Shown piece after piece: positions 19,045 through 27,971 of a stretch of 58,186 nucleotides of DNA. Position numbers and translations under genes: made by a program. Positions within the stretch are counted from its first letter, which is position 1, and each line of letters starts with the position of its first letter. The notes under the pieces are model-generated. The model saw nothing but the letters and a program-made list of their open reading frames with translations. It made no database searches and was not told where the DNA came from. This stretch comes from Deltaproteobacteria bacterium (GTDB lineage Bacteria; Desulfobacterota; DSM-4660; Desulfatiglandales; Desulfatiglandaceae). The stretch lies in the NCBI GenBank assembly GCA_019307945.1, contig JAFDIS010000016.1, positions 1-58,186 on the forward strand. The letters run 5' to 3'.

Positions 19045-20580
19045 GTGGAAATGACGCTGGGAGAGTCCTTTGCGCGCTCCGCGAGAAAGTATCCGCGGAA
19101 AATAGCCTGCAAGGACGACGATTCGAGTATCACCTACGACCTTCTCAACCGCAGGGTCAACCGCTGGGCCCACGCCCTGGAGGGCCTGGCCATCGGCAAG
19201 GGTCGCCACGTGGCCACCCTTGCCAACAACTGCATCCTCCTCATGGAGGTCTACCTCGGCAACCTGAAGGCGGGAGTCGTGACCGTGCCCCTGGACTCCC
19301 GCGGTACCATTGAGGACATCCGCTACGAGGCCCAATCCACCGATTGCAACACACTGCTGTTTCACGCGGATTTCGCCGAAGAGGCCGAGGCGCTCAGGGA
19401 GACGGTCCCGGCCCTGAAGACCTTTGTCTGCATGGGAGAGGGGGCCCCCGGATTTGCCGCCTCATACGAAGACCTGCTGGCACGGGCCTCGGACGAGGAG
19501 CCCGACTCCCCCGTTCGCGAGCAGGACGATGCCTTTCTACTCTTCACGGGAGGCACCACGGGCAGGCCCAAGGGCGCCATCCTCACCCACAAGAGTCTTT
19601 TGTGGAATATCATCTGCGTCACCACGGAGAACCGGAGTCCCACACCCGAAGATCGCATCTTCTATCCCATGCAGATGTACCACACCGCGGCTCTGAGCCG
19701 GTTCCTGGCCTACATGTATGCGGGCGGCACCTTCATAGGCAGCAAGACGTTCGATCCGGACGTCTACCTGGACGTGGTGGAACGTGAAAGGACCACCTTC
19801 ATCGTGGGAAACCCGACGATCTACCGCATGCTCCTAGAGGCGAACCGCAAAAAACGCCGGGATACCTCATCCATGAAGCGATGGCTCTGCAGCCAGGGCT
19901 TTCTCCACAGGGATCTGAAGGAGGAAATCGAACGGGAACTGTGGCCCCGCGGTAGGATGTACGGTTCCTATGCCCTGACCGAAGCCTCCCCCGCCGTCAC
20001 CATCCTGAAGCCGGAAGACCGGCCAGTCGAATGGGGAAGCGTGGGCAGGCCCTACATGTGCACGGAGGTCCGTATTGCGGACGAAAACGACCGGGATCTG
20101 CCCGTGGGGAGCGAAGGGGAAATCCTCGTCCGGGGCCCCACCGTGTTCAAGGGCTACTACAAGAACCCCGAGGAAACCGCGCGGGCCCTCAGGGGAGGGT
20201 GGCTCCATACGGGCGACGTGGGTCGATACGACGAACGAGGCTATCTCTACATGGTGGACCGGATCAAGGATATGATCAAGACCGGGGGCATCAACGTCTA
20301 TTGTGCGGAGATCGAGGAGGTCCTGGCCCTTCACCCGGACGTGGCAGAAGGCGCGGTTATCGGCGTCCCCCACGAAAAATGGGGCGAATCTATCCGTGCG
20401 GTGGTAGTCCCCCGAAAGGGCGCGCAACTCACGGAGGAGGTGGTCATCGACCACTGCCGCCGCCACCTGGCAAGTCACAAAAAGCCCACCTCAGTGGTCT
20501 TCGTGGACGAACTCCCCAAGGGAACATTCGGGGGCAAGGTCCTCAAACGGGTCTTGCGCGAGAAGTACGGCCGTGCATAA
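19045..20580 (+). CDS. Acyl-CoA ligase (AMP-forming)
   Basis: An adenylate-forming ligase of 511 residues. The P-loop is FTGGTTGRPKGAILTH, followed by the YALTEASP region, the hinge around GDVGRYDERGYLYMVDR and the C-terminal catalytic Lys in GTFGGKVLKR. It activates a carboxylic acid to its CoA thioester. GTG at 19045 is the better start, with GGAGGAG eight bases away; an in-frame ATG lies at 19051. First gene of a plus-strand run with an acyl-CoA dehydrogenase, an Fe-S flavoprotein and a second ligase. The substrate is unknown. Confidence 0.9.
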   Translation: MEMTLGESFARSARKYPRKIACKDDDSSITYDLLNRRVNRWAHALEGLAIGKGRHVATLANNCILLMEVYLGNLKAGVVTVPLDSRGTIEDIRYEAQSTDCNTLLFHADFAEEAEALRETVPALKTFVCMGEGAPGFAASYEDLLARASDEEPDSPVREQDDAFLLFTGGTTGRPKGAILTHKSLLWNIICVTTENRSPTPEDRIFYPMQMYHTAALSRFLAYMYAGGTFIGSKTFDPDVYLDVVERERTTFIVGNPTIYRMLLEANRKKRRDTSSMKRWLCSQGFLHRDLKEEIERELWPRGRMYGSYALTEASPAVTILKPEDRPVEWGSVGRPYMCTEVRIADENDRDLPVGSEGEILVRGPTVFKGYYKNPEETARALRGGWLHTGDVGRYDERGYLYMVDRIKDMIKTGGINVYCAEIEEVLALHPDVAEGAVIGVPHEKWGESIRAVVVPRKGAQLTEEVVIDHCRRHLASHKKPTSVVFVDELPKGTFGGKVLKRVLREKYGRA

Positions 20581-20613
20581 AGAAGACCTTTCCGCCTCAT
20601 TGGAAACGGAGAT

Positions 20614-21768
20614 ATGATGGAAATTCTGACGGACACGCTTTTTTCCGAAGAACATCGCCTGGTCCGCCGGACAACACGGAAATTCGCGGAAAAGGAACTG
20701 GGACCCATAGCACAGGAAATCGACGAACAAGAGCGATTCCCCATCGAAGTATACAGAAAGGCCGGCCAAAACGGACTCATCGGGTCAACGATCCCGGAAG
20801 AATATGGGGGCGGGGGCGCCGACCTCCTAACCAACGCCCTGGTCAAGGAAGAGCTTTGCAGAGTGGCGGCGGGTTTCGGCATGTCCGTGAACATGTGCAC
20901 CACGAACTTCTGTTTTTTGATCTCCAAGTACGGCACCGAGGAGCAGAAGAGGACCTTCATCCCGCCCGTGCTCCAGGGAAAGGCGCTGGCCGCCTTCTGT
21001 CTCACGGAACCGGGGGCCGGCTCGGACGCCCTTTCCATAAAGACGGTCTACGAGTCTGCCGGGAAGGGATTCAGGATCCGCGGCTCTAAGACCTTCATAA
21101 CCAATGCGCCCCTGGCCGACTACTTCATGGTGGTCACCCGAAAGGCGGGGAGCCGGGGCACCCAAGGGGGAACCCTCTTCATACTGGAGCGGGGCATGCC
21201 GGGTCTTTCCACGGGAAAGCCATTCAAAAAGATGGGGATGCGCTGCTCCCCCACGGGCGAGGTCTTTTTCGACCAGGTTGAGGCCGGCCCCCGGAACGTT
21301 CTGGGCGGTGAGGGCCGCGGTTTTCAAATCATGTTCGAAATCCTGGACGAGGAACGGATCCTGGGCGCCAGCACCGCCCTGGGGATCGGGCAGGCCTGCC
21401 TGGAAACCGCCGTGCATTACGCCAAGGAGCGGATACAGTTCGGAAAGCCCATCGCTTCCTTCCAGATGGTCAGGAACCTGCTGGCGGAAATGGCCACCCG
21501 CCTTGACATCACCCGGACCTACACCTATGCTCTATGTCCGCTGGTGGATAAGGGTGTCAAGATCACCAAGGAGGCGGCCATCGCCAAGTACTATGCCTCC
21601 ACCATGGCCGTGCGCCTGGGGCTGGACGCGGTCCAGGTGCTGGGCGGGTACGGATACATGCGTGAGTACCCGGTGGAGCGCTACATGAGGGACGCCAAAC
21701 TGCTGGAGATCGGGGGCGGGACCTCTGAAATCCAAAAACTCATCATCGCGAGGGAACTCCTGCGGTAG
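20614..21768 (+). CDS. Acyl-CoA dehydrogenase, isovaleryl/long-chain-type active site
   Basis: A 384-residue FAD-dependent acyl-CoA dehydrogenase. The medium-chain-type catalytic Glu near the C-terminus is replaced ([12 protein letters not shown]). A Glu is present in [10 protein letters not shown], about residue 243, the position used as base by isovaleryl- and long-chain-acyl-CoA dehydrogenases. The FAD/substrate motif [11 protein letters not shown] and the [19 protein letters not shown] helix are intact. It oxidises acyl-CoA at C2-C3 and passes electrons to ETF. GGAGAT lies upstream; it follows the ligase by 33 bp. Confidence 0.9.
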   Translation: MMEILTDTLFSEEHRLVRRTTRKFAEKELGPIAQEIDEQERFPIEVYRKAGQNGLIGSTIPEEYGGGGADLLTNALVKEELCRVAAGFGMSVNMCTTNFCFLISKYGTEEQKRTFIPPVLQGKALAAFCLTEPGAGSDALSIKTVYESAGKGFRIRGSKTFITNAPLADYFMVVTRKAGSRGTQGGTLFILERGMPGLSTGKPFKKMGMRCSPTGEVFFDQVEAGPRNVLGGEGRGFQIMFEILDEERILGASTALGIGQACLETAVHYAKERIQFGKPIASFQMVRNLLAEMATRLDITRTYTYALCPLVDKGVKITKEAAIAKYYASTMAVRLGLDAVQVLGGYGYMREYPVERYMRDAKLLEIGGGTSEIQKLIIARELLR

Positions 21769-21827
21769 GAGGGGGCGCGCGCCCAGGGCCGCCGGTTCCC
21801 CGTGCACAGGAGGCCAAAAGGAGGGTC

Positions 21828-22484
21828 ATGATCAAGCTGTTGGGAATCTGCGGGAGTCCGGTATCGGGAGGGAACACGGAAGCACTGCTAAGGGCCTCCA
21901 TGGCCCACGTGGACGCCATGCAAGACGTCGAGGCGGAGGTGGTCACCCTTGGGGACCTCTCTTTTTCAGGATGTCTTCACTGCAACTGGTGCGTGAAGAA
22001 ACAGACAGAGGGAAAATTCTGCTCCCAGGAAGACGACCTCGCCGCGGTTTATCCCAAGATCCTCGCGGCGGACGGGATCATTCTCGCCTCTCCCGTCCAC
22101 TTCGGCAGACTTTCCGGGACCATGGCCAACATGGTGGACAGGCTCCGGGCCTTCGTCCACGGAAACCTCTACCGGGAACGCCTGCGCAACAAGGTGGGGG
22201 GCAGTCTGGCCGTGGCCTTTTTCCGCGGAGGCGGTGTGGAGACCACGCTGGCCACCCTCAACGCGGTGTTCCTCGTCTTTGAAATGCTGGTGGCCACCTC
22301 GCGGCTCTACCAGATCGGGGCGGCGGGCCTGAGTAGCCTGGGCGGCACCGGCAAGGTGACCAGGGGTGTGCGGCACATGGCCATGGAGGACGACTTCGGT
22401 GTGGCCTCGGGCAGGATGCTCGTGGACCGGGTGATCGAACTGGCCAGGATCGTCAGGGCCGGCCAAGAGGCGCTGGGAAAATGA
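21828..22484 (+). CDS. NADPH-dependent FMN reductase-like iron-sulfur flavoprotein
   Basis: The 218-residue flavodoxin-like protein has the FMN phosphate loop GICGSPVSGGNTEALL. A Cys motif GCLHCNWCVKKQTEGKFC (CX2CX2CX9C) resembles the compact [4Fe-4S] motif of archaeal and anaerobe iron-sulfur flavoproteins. These proteins transfer electrons; placed between an acyl-CoA dehydrogenase and a CoA ligase it may serve the same pathway. AAGGAGGGTC precedes the start. Its stop overlaps the next gene's ATG (ATGA), showing translational coupling. Confidence 0.82.
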   Translation: MIKLLGICGSPVSGGNTEALLRASMAHVDAMQDVEAEVVTLGDLSFSGCLHCNWCVKKQTEGKFCSQEDDLAAVYPKILAADGIILASPVHFGRLSGTMANMVDRLRAFVHGNLYRERLRNKVGGSLAVAFFRGGGVETTLATLNAVFLVFEMLVATSRLYQIGAAGLSSLGGTGKVTRGVRHMAMEDDFGVASGRMLVDRVIELARIVRAGQEALGK

Positions 22485-24001
22485 ACACCGGCAGGTGGCT
22501 CTTCAAGCGAAGTCTGGTCTCACCTCAAAGGCCGGCGGTACTCTTCGAGGAGCACACCCTCACCTACGAGGACTTAAACCGGCGCGTCAACCGCCTGGCC
22601 CACGCCATTTTGGGATGGGGTCTTTCGGCCGGGGACCGCGTGGGGGTCTTGAGCCGCAACTGCCCCCAGTTCCTGGAAGTCTACTTTGCCTGCGCGAAGA
22701 CGGGCCTCATCTTCGTGCCCCTCAATTTTCGTCTGGCCCCCCCGGAAGTGGCCTACCAGATCTCTGACAGCGGTCTCAAGGCACTTTTTTTTCACGCAGA
22801 GCTTTCAGATCTGGTCCGAAAGGCTACCGAACTGCTTGCCGGGCCCTCCCCCATTCTGGCGGCCTGGGCCCACGGGGTTCCGCCGTCGGTCCCTTCCTAC
22901 GAGGGCCTCCTGGAAGAAGCGTCGGCGGATGAACCGCCCCCCGCGCCCACGAATCTGGACACGCCCCAGATGATCATGTATACCTCCGGGACCACCGGGA
23001 CCCCCAAGGGTGCGCTCCTTTCCCACGGAAAGACCCTGTTCAACACCCTCAACGCCCAGATCTACTTCGACCTGGGCGCCCGGGACACCATGCTCCTGGT
23101 GCTCCCCCTGTTCCATTCAGGGGGGCTCAACATCATGGCCGTCCCCACCCTGTACGTGGGTGGGCGTATAATCCTGCGGGACCGCTTCGACCCCCACCGG
23201 TTTCTGAGGGACATCGAAACGCACCGTGTGACCCAGGCCATGCTGGTGCCCACCATGCTGAATACAATCCTCAAGGAAGCCCGGGCCCCAGACTTTGACC
23301 TTTCAACCTTGCGCGCCGTGCTCATCGGCGGGGAGCCCGCCTCGGCTCAACTGGTCCGTGAGGCCCAGGACCAGGGTCTGCCCGTGCGCCAGATCTTCGG
23401 CCAGACCGAGACCTCCATCGAGCTGTGGGTCCCCCCGGAAATGGCGCGGGAAAAGGCGGGGGCCGTGGGGCTTCCCGTATTTCACGGCGAAGTGCAGGTG
23501 GTGGATCCCGAGGGACGGCCCGTGCGGCCCGGCGAGATCGGCGAAATCGTGGTCCGGGGGCCCATCCAGATGCTCTCCTACTGGAACATGCCCGAGGAGA
23601 CTCGCGAGACCATCCGGGACGGGTGGCTCCACACGCGGGACCTGGGCCGCGTGGACGAGGAGGGCTTCGTGTACGCGGTTGACCGCATGGGTGACATGTA
23701 CATCAGCGGCGGAGAAAACGTCTACCCCGCGGAGGTGGAGAAGGTCCTCCTGGGGCATCCGAAGATATACGAAGCGGCCATCGTGGGAATCCCGCATCCC
23801 AGGTGGGGCAAGGTGGGGCACGCCTTCATCAAACCGCGTCAGGGCATGGAAATCACCTTGGATGAGGTGGTCTCATTCCTCAAGGACCGGGTGGCGGCCT
23901 ACAAGATCCCGAGGAGCATGGAAATCATAGAGGAGTTTCCCAAGACCGCCTCGGGAAAAATCAAGAAGAGTGAATTGAGAAAGGACATCGAGACCCCGTG
24001 A
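22481..24001 (+). CDS. Acyl-CoA ligase (AMP-forming), second copy
   Basis: A 506-residue adenylate-forming ligase. The P-loop is MYTSGTTGTPKGALLSH, then FGQTETSIELW, the hinge DLGRVDEEGFVYAVDR and the C-terminal Lys in KTASGKIKKSEL. It is clearly diverged from the ligase at 19045, so it is not a recent duplicate. Translation is coupled to the flavoprotein through ATGA. It likely activates a different acid from the first ligase; the substrate is unknown. Confidence 0.9.
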   Translation: MNTGRWLFKRSLVSPQRPAVLFEEHTLTYEDLNRRVNRLAHAILGWGLSAGDRVGVLSRNCPQFLEVYFACAKTGLIFVPLNFRLAPPEVAYQISDSGLKALFFHAELSDLVRKATELLAGPSPILAAWAHGVPPSVPSYEGLLEEASADEPPPAPTNLDTPQMIMYTSGTTGTPKGALLSHGKTLFNTLNAQIYFDLGARDTMLLVLPLFHSGGLNIMAVPTLYVGGRIILRDRFDPHRFLRDIETHRVTQAMLVPTMLNTILKEARAPDFDLSTLRAVLIGGEPASAQLVREAQDQGLPVRQIFGQTETSIELWVPPEMAREKAGAVGLPVFHGEVQVVDPEGRPVRPGEIGEIVVRGPIQMLSYWNMPEETRETIRDGWLHTRDLGRVDEEGFVYAVDRMGDMYISGGENVYPAEVEKVLLGHPKIYEAAIVGIPHPRWGKVGHAFIKPRQGMEITLDEVVSFLKDRVAAYKIPRSMEIIEEFPKTASGKIKKSELRKDIETP

Positions 24002-24005
24002 AACG

Positions 24006-24025
24006 CTCCCCCGGTACCGGGAGGG
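24006..24025. terminator. Hairpin between convergent genes
   Basis: CTCCCCCGGTACCGGGAGGG folds into a strong GC stem around CCGGTACCGG. It lies between the end of the ligase operon and the end of the convergent crotonase gene, as expected of a bidirectional terminator, though no T-run follows on either strand. Confidence 0.45.
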
Positions 24026-24032
24026 CACGCTC

Positions 24033-24842
24033 TCACCTGCCCCGAAAACGCGGCTCACGTTTTTCCAGGAAAGCGTCGAGGCTCTCCTTGAAATCCTCCG
24101 TACCAAAGCACACGTTCTGAGCATAGCTCTCGAATTCGAGCTGAGCGGCATAATCCCCGGGCGCAGACCTCCGCATCCCCCGTTTGATCAAGGCGATAGC
24201 CACGGAGGGCCCCCGGGCGATCTTCCGGGCCAGTGCCTCCACCGCCGCCTCCAAGCCCTCATGGGGAACCACCCGAGTGACCAATCCTATGCGCAGGGCT
24301 TCCTCCGCATCAAGCAATTCACCGGTGAACGCCATTTCCATGGCCCGGTCCAGACCCACGGTACGGGGCAGGAGCCCCGTGGCTCCCACGTCCGGCACGA
24401 GTCCCCGTCGTACCCACACCGCACCGAATCGCGCCTTGTCCGAGGCGATCCGGATATCACAAAGCAAGGCCAGGGAAAGGCCCGAGCCCGCACAGACGCC
24501 GTTGACGGCCGCGATGGTAGGCTTTCCAAATTCATAAAGGGCCCTTCCGAAATACCCAACGGGCCGTAAGAGATCCCCGCCGGCCCCCGGGGCCTTTTTC
24601 CCCTCTACCCTTGCGGCAAGGCGTTCCGAGGCGTCGGAACCGGCACAAAACCCGCGGCCCGCCCCCGTGAGCACGAGCACTTTGACCGTTTCGTCTTCAT
24701 CCGCGGCAGCGGCCGCCTCCACCAGGCCGTCGTACATCGCCGTGGTGCAGGCATTGAGTTTTTCCGGGCGGTTCAGGGTCAGGGTGGCCACCCCGTCCCG
24801 CACCTGATAAACAAGTTCGTCCGTCAGCCTAGTCGATGCCAT
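24033..24842 (-). CDS. Crotonase-fold enoyl-CoA hydratase/isomerase, PaaG-like
   Basis: A 269-residue crotonase. The oxyanion-hole segments are present (TGAGRGFCAGSDAS and VNGVCAGSGLSLAL). Both hydratase glutamates are missing: the first is Ser in GLSLAL, the second Trp in FGAVW. Instead the LVPDVGATGLLPR motif, with its Asp, matches the PaaG/isomerase branch. It is therefore more likely an isomerase or another crotonase activity than a simple hydratase. It lies downstream of the eroded DUF499 gene on the same strand, with a gap of about 70 bp. Confidence 0.85.
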   Translation of the reverse strand: MASTRLTDELVYQVRDGVATLTLNRPEKLNACTTAMYDGLVEAAAAADEDETVKVLVLTGAGRGFCAGSDASERLAARVEGKKAPGAGGDLLRPVGYFGRALYEFGKPTIAAVNGVCAGSGLSLALLCDIRIASDKARFGAVWVRRGLVPDVGATGLLPRTVGLDRAMEMAFTGELLDAEEALRIGLVTRVVPHEGLEAAVEALARKIARGPSVAIALIKRGMRRSAPGDYAAQLEFESYAQNVCFGTEDFKESLDAFLEKREPRFRGR

Positions 24843-24910
24843 AAGATGCCTCCGAAATTATATATGTTTTCCGTCTCGAGGGATACTGCCTCGGTCTGAG
24901 GGACAACGAT

Positions 24911-25536
24911 TCAAAAAGAAGTATCATCGTCCATTTCGAGTTCGATGTCCGCCTCATCAAGCGGTTCTTCGACCGCGTTCCGAAGCCATGAGGGATCGTA
25001 GCCATCTGCGGCCGTACCCTCAATGCGTATCTTCACTTTTTCATCATCGGACTTGTCTGCCAGGTTTGCTATGGCCGGGAACGCCTTGAAAACCTGGTCC
25101 CTGGTCGCCTTGAAAACCAGGGAGATTCTTTTCAACCGGTCAGTAGGGGTAGTTGCTGGACCTGCCCCTGTTCCGCTGGGTGGAGTGAGATGCCCCGGCT
25201 TGGCCGGTGAACCATCCGATATGCCGCCTGGGGTCTGTTCTTTTCCGCTGTAATGCTCATCCGGCACACATGAAGGAACCATGAGAAAGCCCGAATCCAA
25301 ATCAACTTCATCCTCGGCAAGCGGCCTGTCTAAAACCACCTTCTCCCGGGGCACCTGAAACTTCCCGTCCTCGCCCAACTTCGGAAGCCCTCCGCCTGCC
25401 TGTGCGTGCCCGCACGCAGACAGGCGGCAATGGCACCGAGATCAATGGCAAACACCGCCTCAGTGAGCGCTCCGGCTTCCACGTCGGGGTGGAGCTTTAC
25501 CAGGTCTGTCCATGGACGAAGGGTATGTGTACTCAT
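24911..25536 (-). pseudogene. DUF499 ATPase remnant (N- and C-terminal ends only)
   Basis: The 5' end encodes LRPWTDLVKLHPDVEAGALT and AVFAIDLGAIA, the standard start of DUF499 ATP-binding proteins, beginning at ATG 25536 inside the stop of the AlbA_2 gene (ATGA). After about 38 codons a palindromic element (25395-25427) intervenes. In a different frame follows a DUF499-like C-terminus (VPREKVVLDRPLAEDEVDLD ... AFPAIANLADKSDDEKVKIR). DUF499 proteins have around 1000 residues, so some 800 codons with the ATPase core are missing. Intact relatives accompany DUF1156 methylases and large helicases in defence-type islands. Confidence 0.75.
25395..25427. repeat. GC-rich palindromic element at DUF499 deletion junction
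   Basis: CCTGCCTGTGCGTGCC followed by CGCACGCAGACAGGCGG forms a 33-bp imperfect palindrome lying exactly where DUF499 similarity breaks. A near-identical inverted copy starts the window (1-31). Confidence 0.7.
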
Positions 25537-26828
25537 TCGTATACCTCATATTTGAGTTTCTTCTGCTCCGGATCAGATGCCCAGATCGTCAATAGCAACT
25601 CCGCATCGTCGATCAGCCTGTATTCAGGTTTGCGCCCGCTCAACTTCAGGCTCTCTTCCAATATGATCGGAACTCCCTCTCCGCGTTTGTCCATCAAGAA
25701 ATCCCTGTGAGGAGCATACATCTCCTCTCCTTCACCAACTGGACAGCGGGCGAGGAGACTGGTTATTGCCTCGTTTCGGACCGCTTGCCGAAATGGAAGA
25801 CTCTCTATCGTCATGGTGTTGACAATCGTTCCTGGAGAATAGATTTCGAGCCGGTCGGCAAACATCTTCAAACGGATCTTCGACCCGTACACCGAGTAAT
25901 CACGATGTGCTACTGCATTGACTACGGCTTCGAAAACCGCTTTCATGTCGAACTGGGGGAGATCGCGGCGACCCTCGTTCTTGAACGCAGCAACCTTCAT
26001 GTTTTTTCGCACAAAGTGACAGGCATCCAGTATCTGCTTGTCGAGAGGTCCGGTGATATCGGCGGCGTCCAATTGATACGCTGTTTTAGGATCAGGAACG
26101 GCCGTTGATCCGCGATAGGTGACTGCCTGAATAAAGGCATTGGGGAGCCACTTTCGCGCATCATAGCATGCAAACAAGACCCCGGTTACCGTGGGCCGGA
26201 TGAAGCCGTCTTCGTCCTGGCGGGCCATAGCGAGCTTCATTAGCAGATCCTCGCGGCCATCACGGGAACGAGGCGATGCAAAGCGCTGCCAGAGTTCCGG
26301 AACCAGATCATCCAGGCTTGCATCAGCAACTATTTGTTCATCGAAACAGATCATGCGCGCCTGACTTCGCTGCTGGAAAAGTCTGGCCAGGTAATCCGGT
26401 CGCATAGCTCGCTTTGCGCTCCCCACACGGTGCATATACCCCCCCGGACTCTGATGAACAAATAGACTCCGCCCCACGTCGACCCGGATGACCGGCACTC
26501 TATCACCGCCAGCGGTTACCGGCAAGAAAAGGCGTTCGATGTGGGGAGTAAGAGGTGGTTCTATGGAATCCACACATAGCTCCCTCACGAAATTTTCAAC
26601 CGCATCCAGCCTTTCAAGCGGTATTCCAATGATTTTGCGCGTCTTGTCGTCAACGCCCAGTACGCACACCCCGCCTCTCGTATTCGCAAAAGATGCCAAC
26701 TCGTCTGCCAGGGAATTACGTCGGGGAGAGCTTATTCTCCTGCCGGCAAAGCGTACTTCCTTGAGTTCAAGAAGAGCATCTTCCCCCAATCTAATCTTTT
26801 CGAGAAGTTCCGTAACAGTATCAAACAC
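25533..26828 (-). CDS. AlbA_2 (Schlafen-like) / ATP-binding RecG-related protein
   Basis: The 431 residues contain an N-terminal AlbA_2 domain (ELKEVRFAG ... SLADELASFANTRGGVCVLG) and a C-terminal HATPase_c_4-like segment (VFEAVVNAVAHRDYSVYGSK and IRLKMFADRLEIYSPG). This is the COG2865 layout, often annotated as putative transcriptional regulator or RecG-like helicase and common in defence and mobile islands. It appears full length, in contrast to its neighbours. It starts 33 bp after the DUF1156 remnant, and its stop overlaps the DUF499 start. Confidence 0.82.
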   Translation of the reverse strand: MFDTVTELLEKIRLGEDALLELKEVRFAGRRISSPRRNSLADELASFANTRGGVCVLGVDDKTRKIIGIPLERLDAVENFVRELCVDSIEPPLTPHIERLFLPVTAGGDRVPVIRVDVGRSLFVHQSPGGYMHRVGSAKRAMRPDYLARLFQQRSQARMICFDEQIVADASLDDLVPELWQRFASPRSRDGREDLLMKLAMARQDEDGFIRPTVTGVLFACYDARKWLPNAFIQAVTYRGSTAVPDPKTAYQLDAADITGPLDKQILDACHFVRKNMKVAAFKNEGRRDLPQFDMKAVFEAVVNAVAHRDYSVYGSKIRLKMFADRLEIYSPGTIVNTMTIESLPFRQAVRNEAITSLLARCPVGEGEEMYAPHRDFLMDKRGEGVPIILEESLKLSGRKPEYRLIDDAELLLTIWASDPEQKKLKYEVYE

Positions 26829-27159
26829 AGCACCACCTCTTGCCTAATGAAACATTTTACGCTATCCTGTCTTTCTATCGATATCCGACAGCCGTGTTTC
26901 GATAAGCGCATTCCAATTCGCAACCAGTTTCTTCAATGCTGCCTGCTCTTTTGGCGGCGTATACCCTCCGGATCCATAATTTTCCAGCACCCCAACGCTC
27001 CCACCCTCTAAAGCAGTGCCGGCTAGGGCTTGGGCGACCAGGCGGAAGCGTTCACGCTCGGGCCGGGCCTCATCGAGAAAGCGATTCAGGTTTCGGGGCT
27101 CATTCTCAATGAGCCACAGGATGCGGTGCAGCGCATCGATGAGCGGCGCAGGAGCGCCG

Positions 27160-27198
27160 CCTGCCTGCGCCGCGGAGCCGCGCGACGTGGCAGGCAGG
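27160..27198. repeat. Palindromic element inside the DUF1156 remnant
   Basis: A 39-bp element with outer arms CCTGCCTGC and GCAGGCAGG. Compared with the 30-bp copy at 29225-29254 it has nine extra bases (GCCGCGCGA), which keeps the reading frame. Confidence 0.7.
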
Positions 27199-27203
27199 TC
27201 GGT

Positions 27204-27252
27204 GCTAATCGCCTGAATCGGCAGGTAGTCTTCAATAAGTCTGCGGTCGTCA
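27204..27252. repeat. 49-bp perfect direct repeat, copy 1 (DUF1156 5' end)
   Basis: These 49 bases are identical to 28822-28870 in the same orientation. They encode the first residues of DUF1156 (DDRRLIEDYLPIQAIS) in both places. Confidence 0.85.
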
Positions 27253-27253
27253 T

Positions 27254-27598
27254 TCATAGCGCCAATACTTTTCGCAAGGCCTGGTCCACCTTTGCGGTTT
27301 CAACACAATTGCCGATTACCTTGTCGATTTCTCTTTCCAGAACGGTTGCAAGATTGTCGGCCACGATCACCGAATTAGTGATAATTCCCATGTGCTTTCC
27401 AAGTTCGCTCTTTTTCTCCACAAGCACCCGGGTTGGCCCAGTTCTATTGAGGTTCGAGGTGATCAAGGCGATAATTTTTTGGGACAGGCCAGTATCCAAG
27501 TCATCTGCCTGAACGATCAGGGCGGGACGCTTCTTGTATGTTTTCAGATCGGAGTTGGGAAAGCGCACAAGGACGACATCTCCACGCTTAAAGCTCAT
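27254..27598 (-). CDS. MazF/PemK-like endoribonuclease toxin
   Basis: A 114-residue PemK/MazF-fold protein: MSFKRGDVVLVRFPNSD at the N-terminus, KKRPALIVQADD, then a strand ending IALITSN. The length is normal for the family, which cleaves mRNA in toxin-antitoxin pairs. The upstream frame, ending WDAPGMEGYDEL, overlaps its start by 11 bp and is the probable antitoxin. The start is one of two adjacent ATGs (27601 or 27598). The stop overlaps the start of the DUF1156 remnant. Confidence 0.82.
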   Translation of the reverse strand: MSFKRGDVVLVRFPNSDLKTYKKRPALIVQADDLDTGLSQKIIALITSNLNRTGPTRVLVEKKSELGKHMGIITNSVIVADNLATVLEREIDKVIGNCVETAKVDQALRKVLAL

Positions 27599-27971
27599 CA
27601 TAGCCCTCCATGCCCGGCGCATCCCAGTCTTCCTCGAATGTTTGAAGACGCAGCCGGGTTTCAAGAGCCTGCTCCCGTGACCAGCCCAGATCGTCGATCA
27701 ACATCCTCTTTGCTGATGTACGGACGGTGATCACAGCATCACGGCTTAGTTGTTCTAGCCTCCAGGGATCTGCTATCGCCGTAACCGTTTGAAATGTGGT
27801 CACGAAAGAGCGTCCGATAAGCTCTGCCATACCGGTTAAATCAAGGCCTTTTTCAGGGGGTCTCTCGGGGCTATCACACCAGAAACCGGTTGCAGGGACC
27901 TGTATCATCGACCCTTTGTCAAAGAGATCAACGGTATGAGCACTGCTATTCACCTGAAAACCTCCTTTCAA
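27588..27971 (-). CDS. Probable antitoxin, possibly fused to a TIGR04255-linked protein
   Basis: The 127-residue frame seems to have two parts. The first about 75 residues (HTVDLFDKGSMIQVPATGFW, then LTGMAELIGRSFVTTFQTVT) overlap the end of the TIGR04255 gene and resemble no antitoxin I know. The last about 50 (VRTSAKRMLIDDLGWSREQA, then FEEDWDAPGMEGYDEL) resemble small antitoxins that precede PemK-like toxins. It may be a natural fusion or another deletion product like its neighbours. The open frame begins at 27971, overlapping the upstream gene by 26 bp. An exact start is not clear. Confidence 0.55.
   Translation of the reverse strand: MKGGFQVNSSAHTVDLFDKGSMIQVPATGFWCDSPERPPEKGLDLTGMAELIGRSFVTTFQTVTAIADPWRLEQLSRDAVITVRTSAKRMLIDDLGWSREQALETRLRLQTFEEDWDAPGMEGYDEL

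Larger units (their letters stand above)
26862..27257 (-). pseudogene. DUF1156 DNA methylase remnant (both ends fused through a palindrome)
   Basis: This 131-residue frame begins RRLIEDYLPIQAIS, the hallmark N-terminus of DUF1156 DNA methylases. It then jumps through a palindromic element (about 13 residues, LPATSRGSAAQAGG) into PLIDALHRILWLIENEPRNL and LVAQALAGTALEGG, which resemble the C-terminus of the same family. Intact proteins have about 900-1000 residues, so the whole methylase core is missing. The frame stays open across the fusion. The ATG overlaps the stop of the MazF-like toxin (ATGA). Confidence 0.75.
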
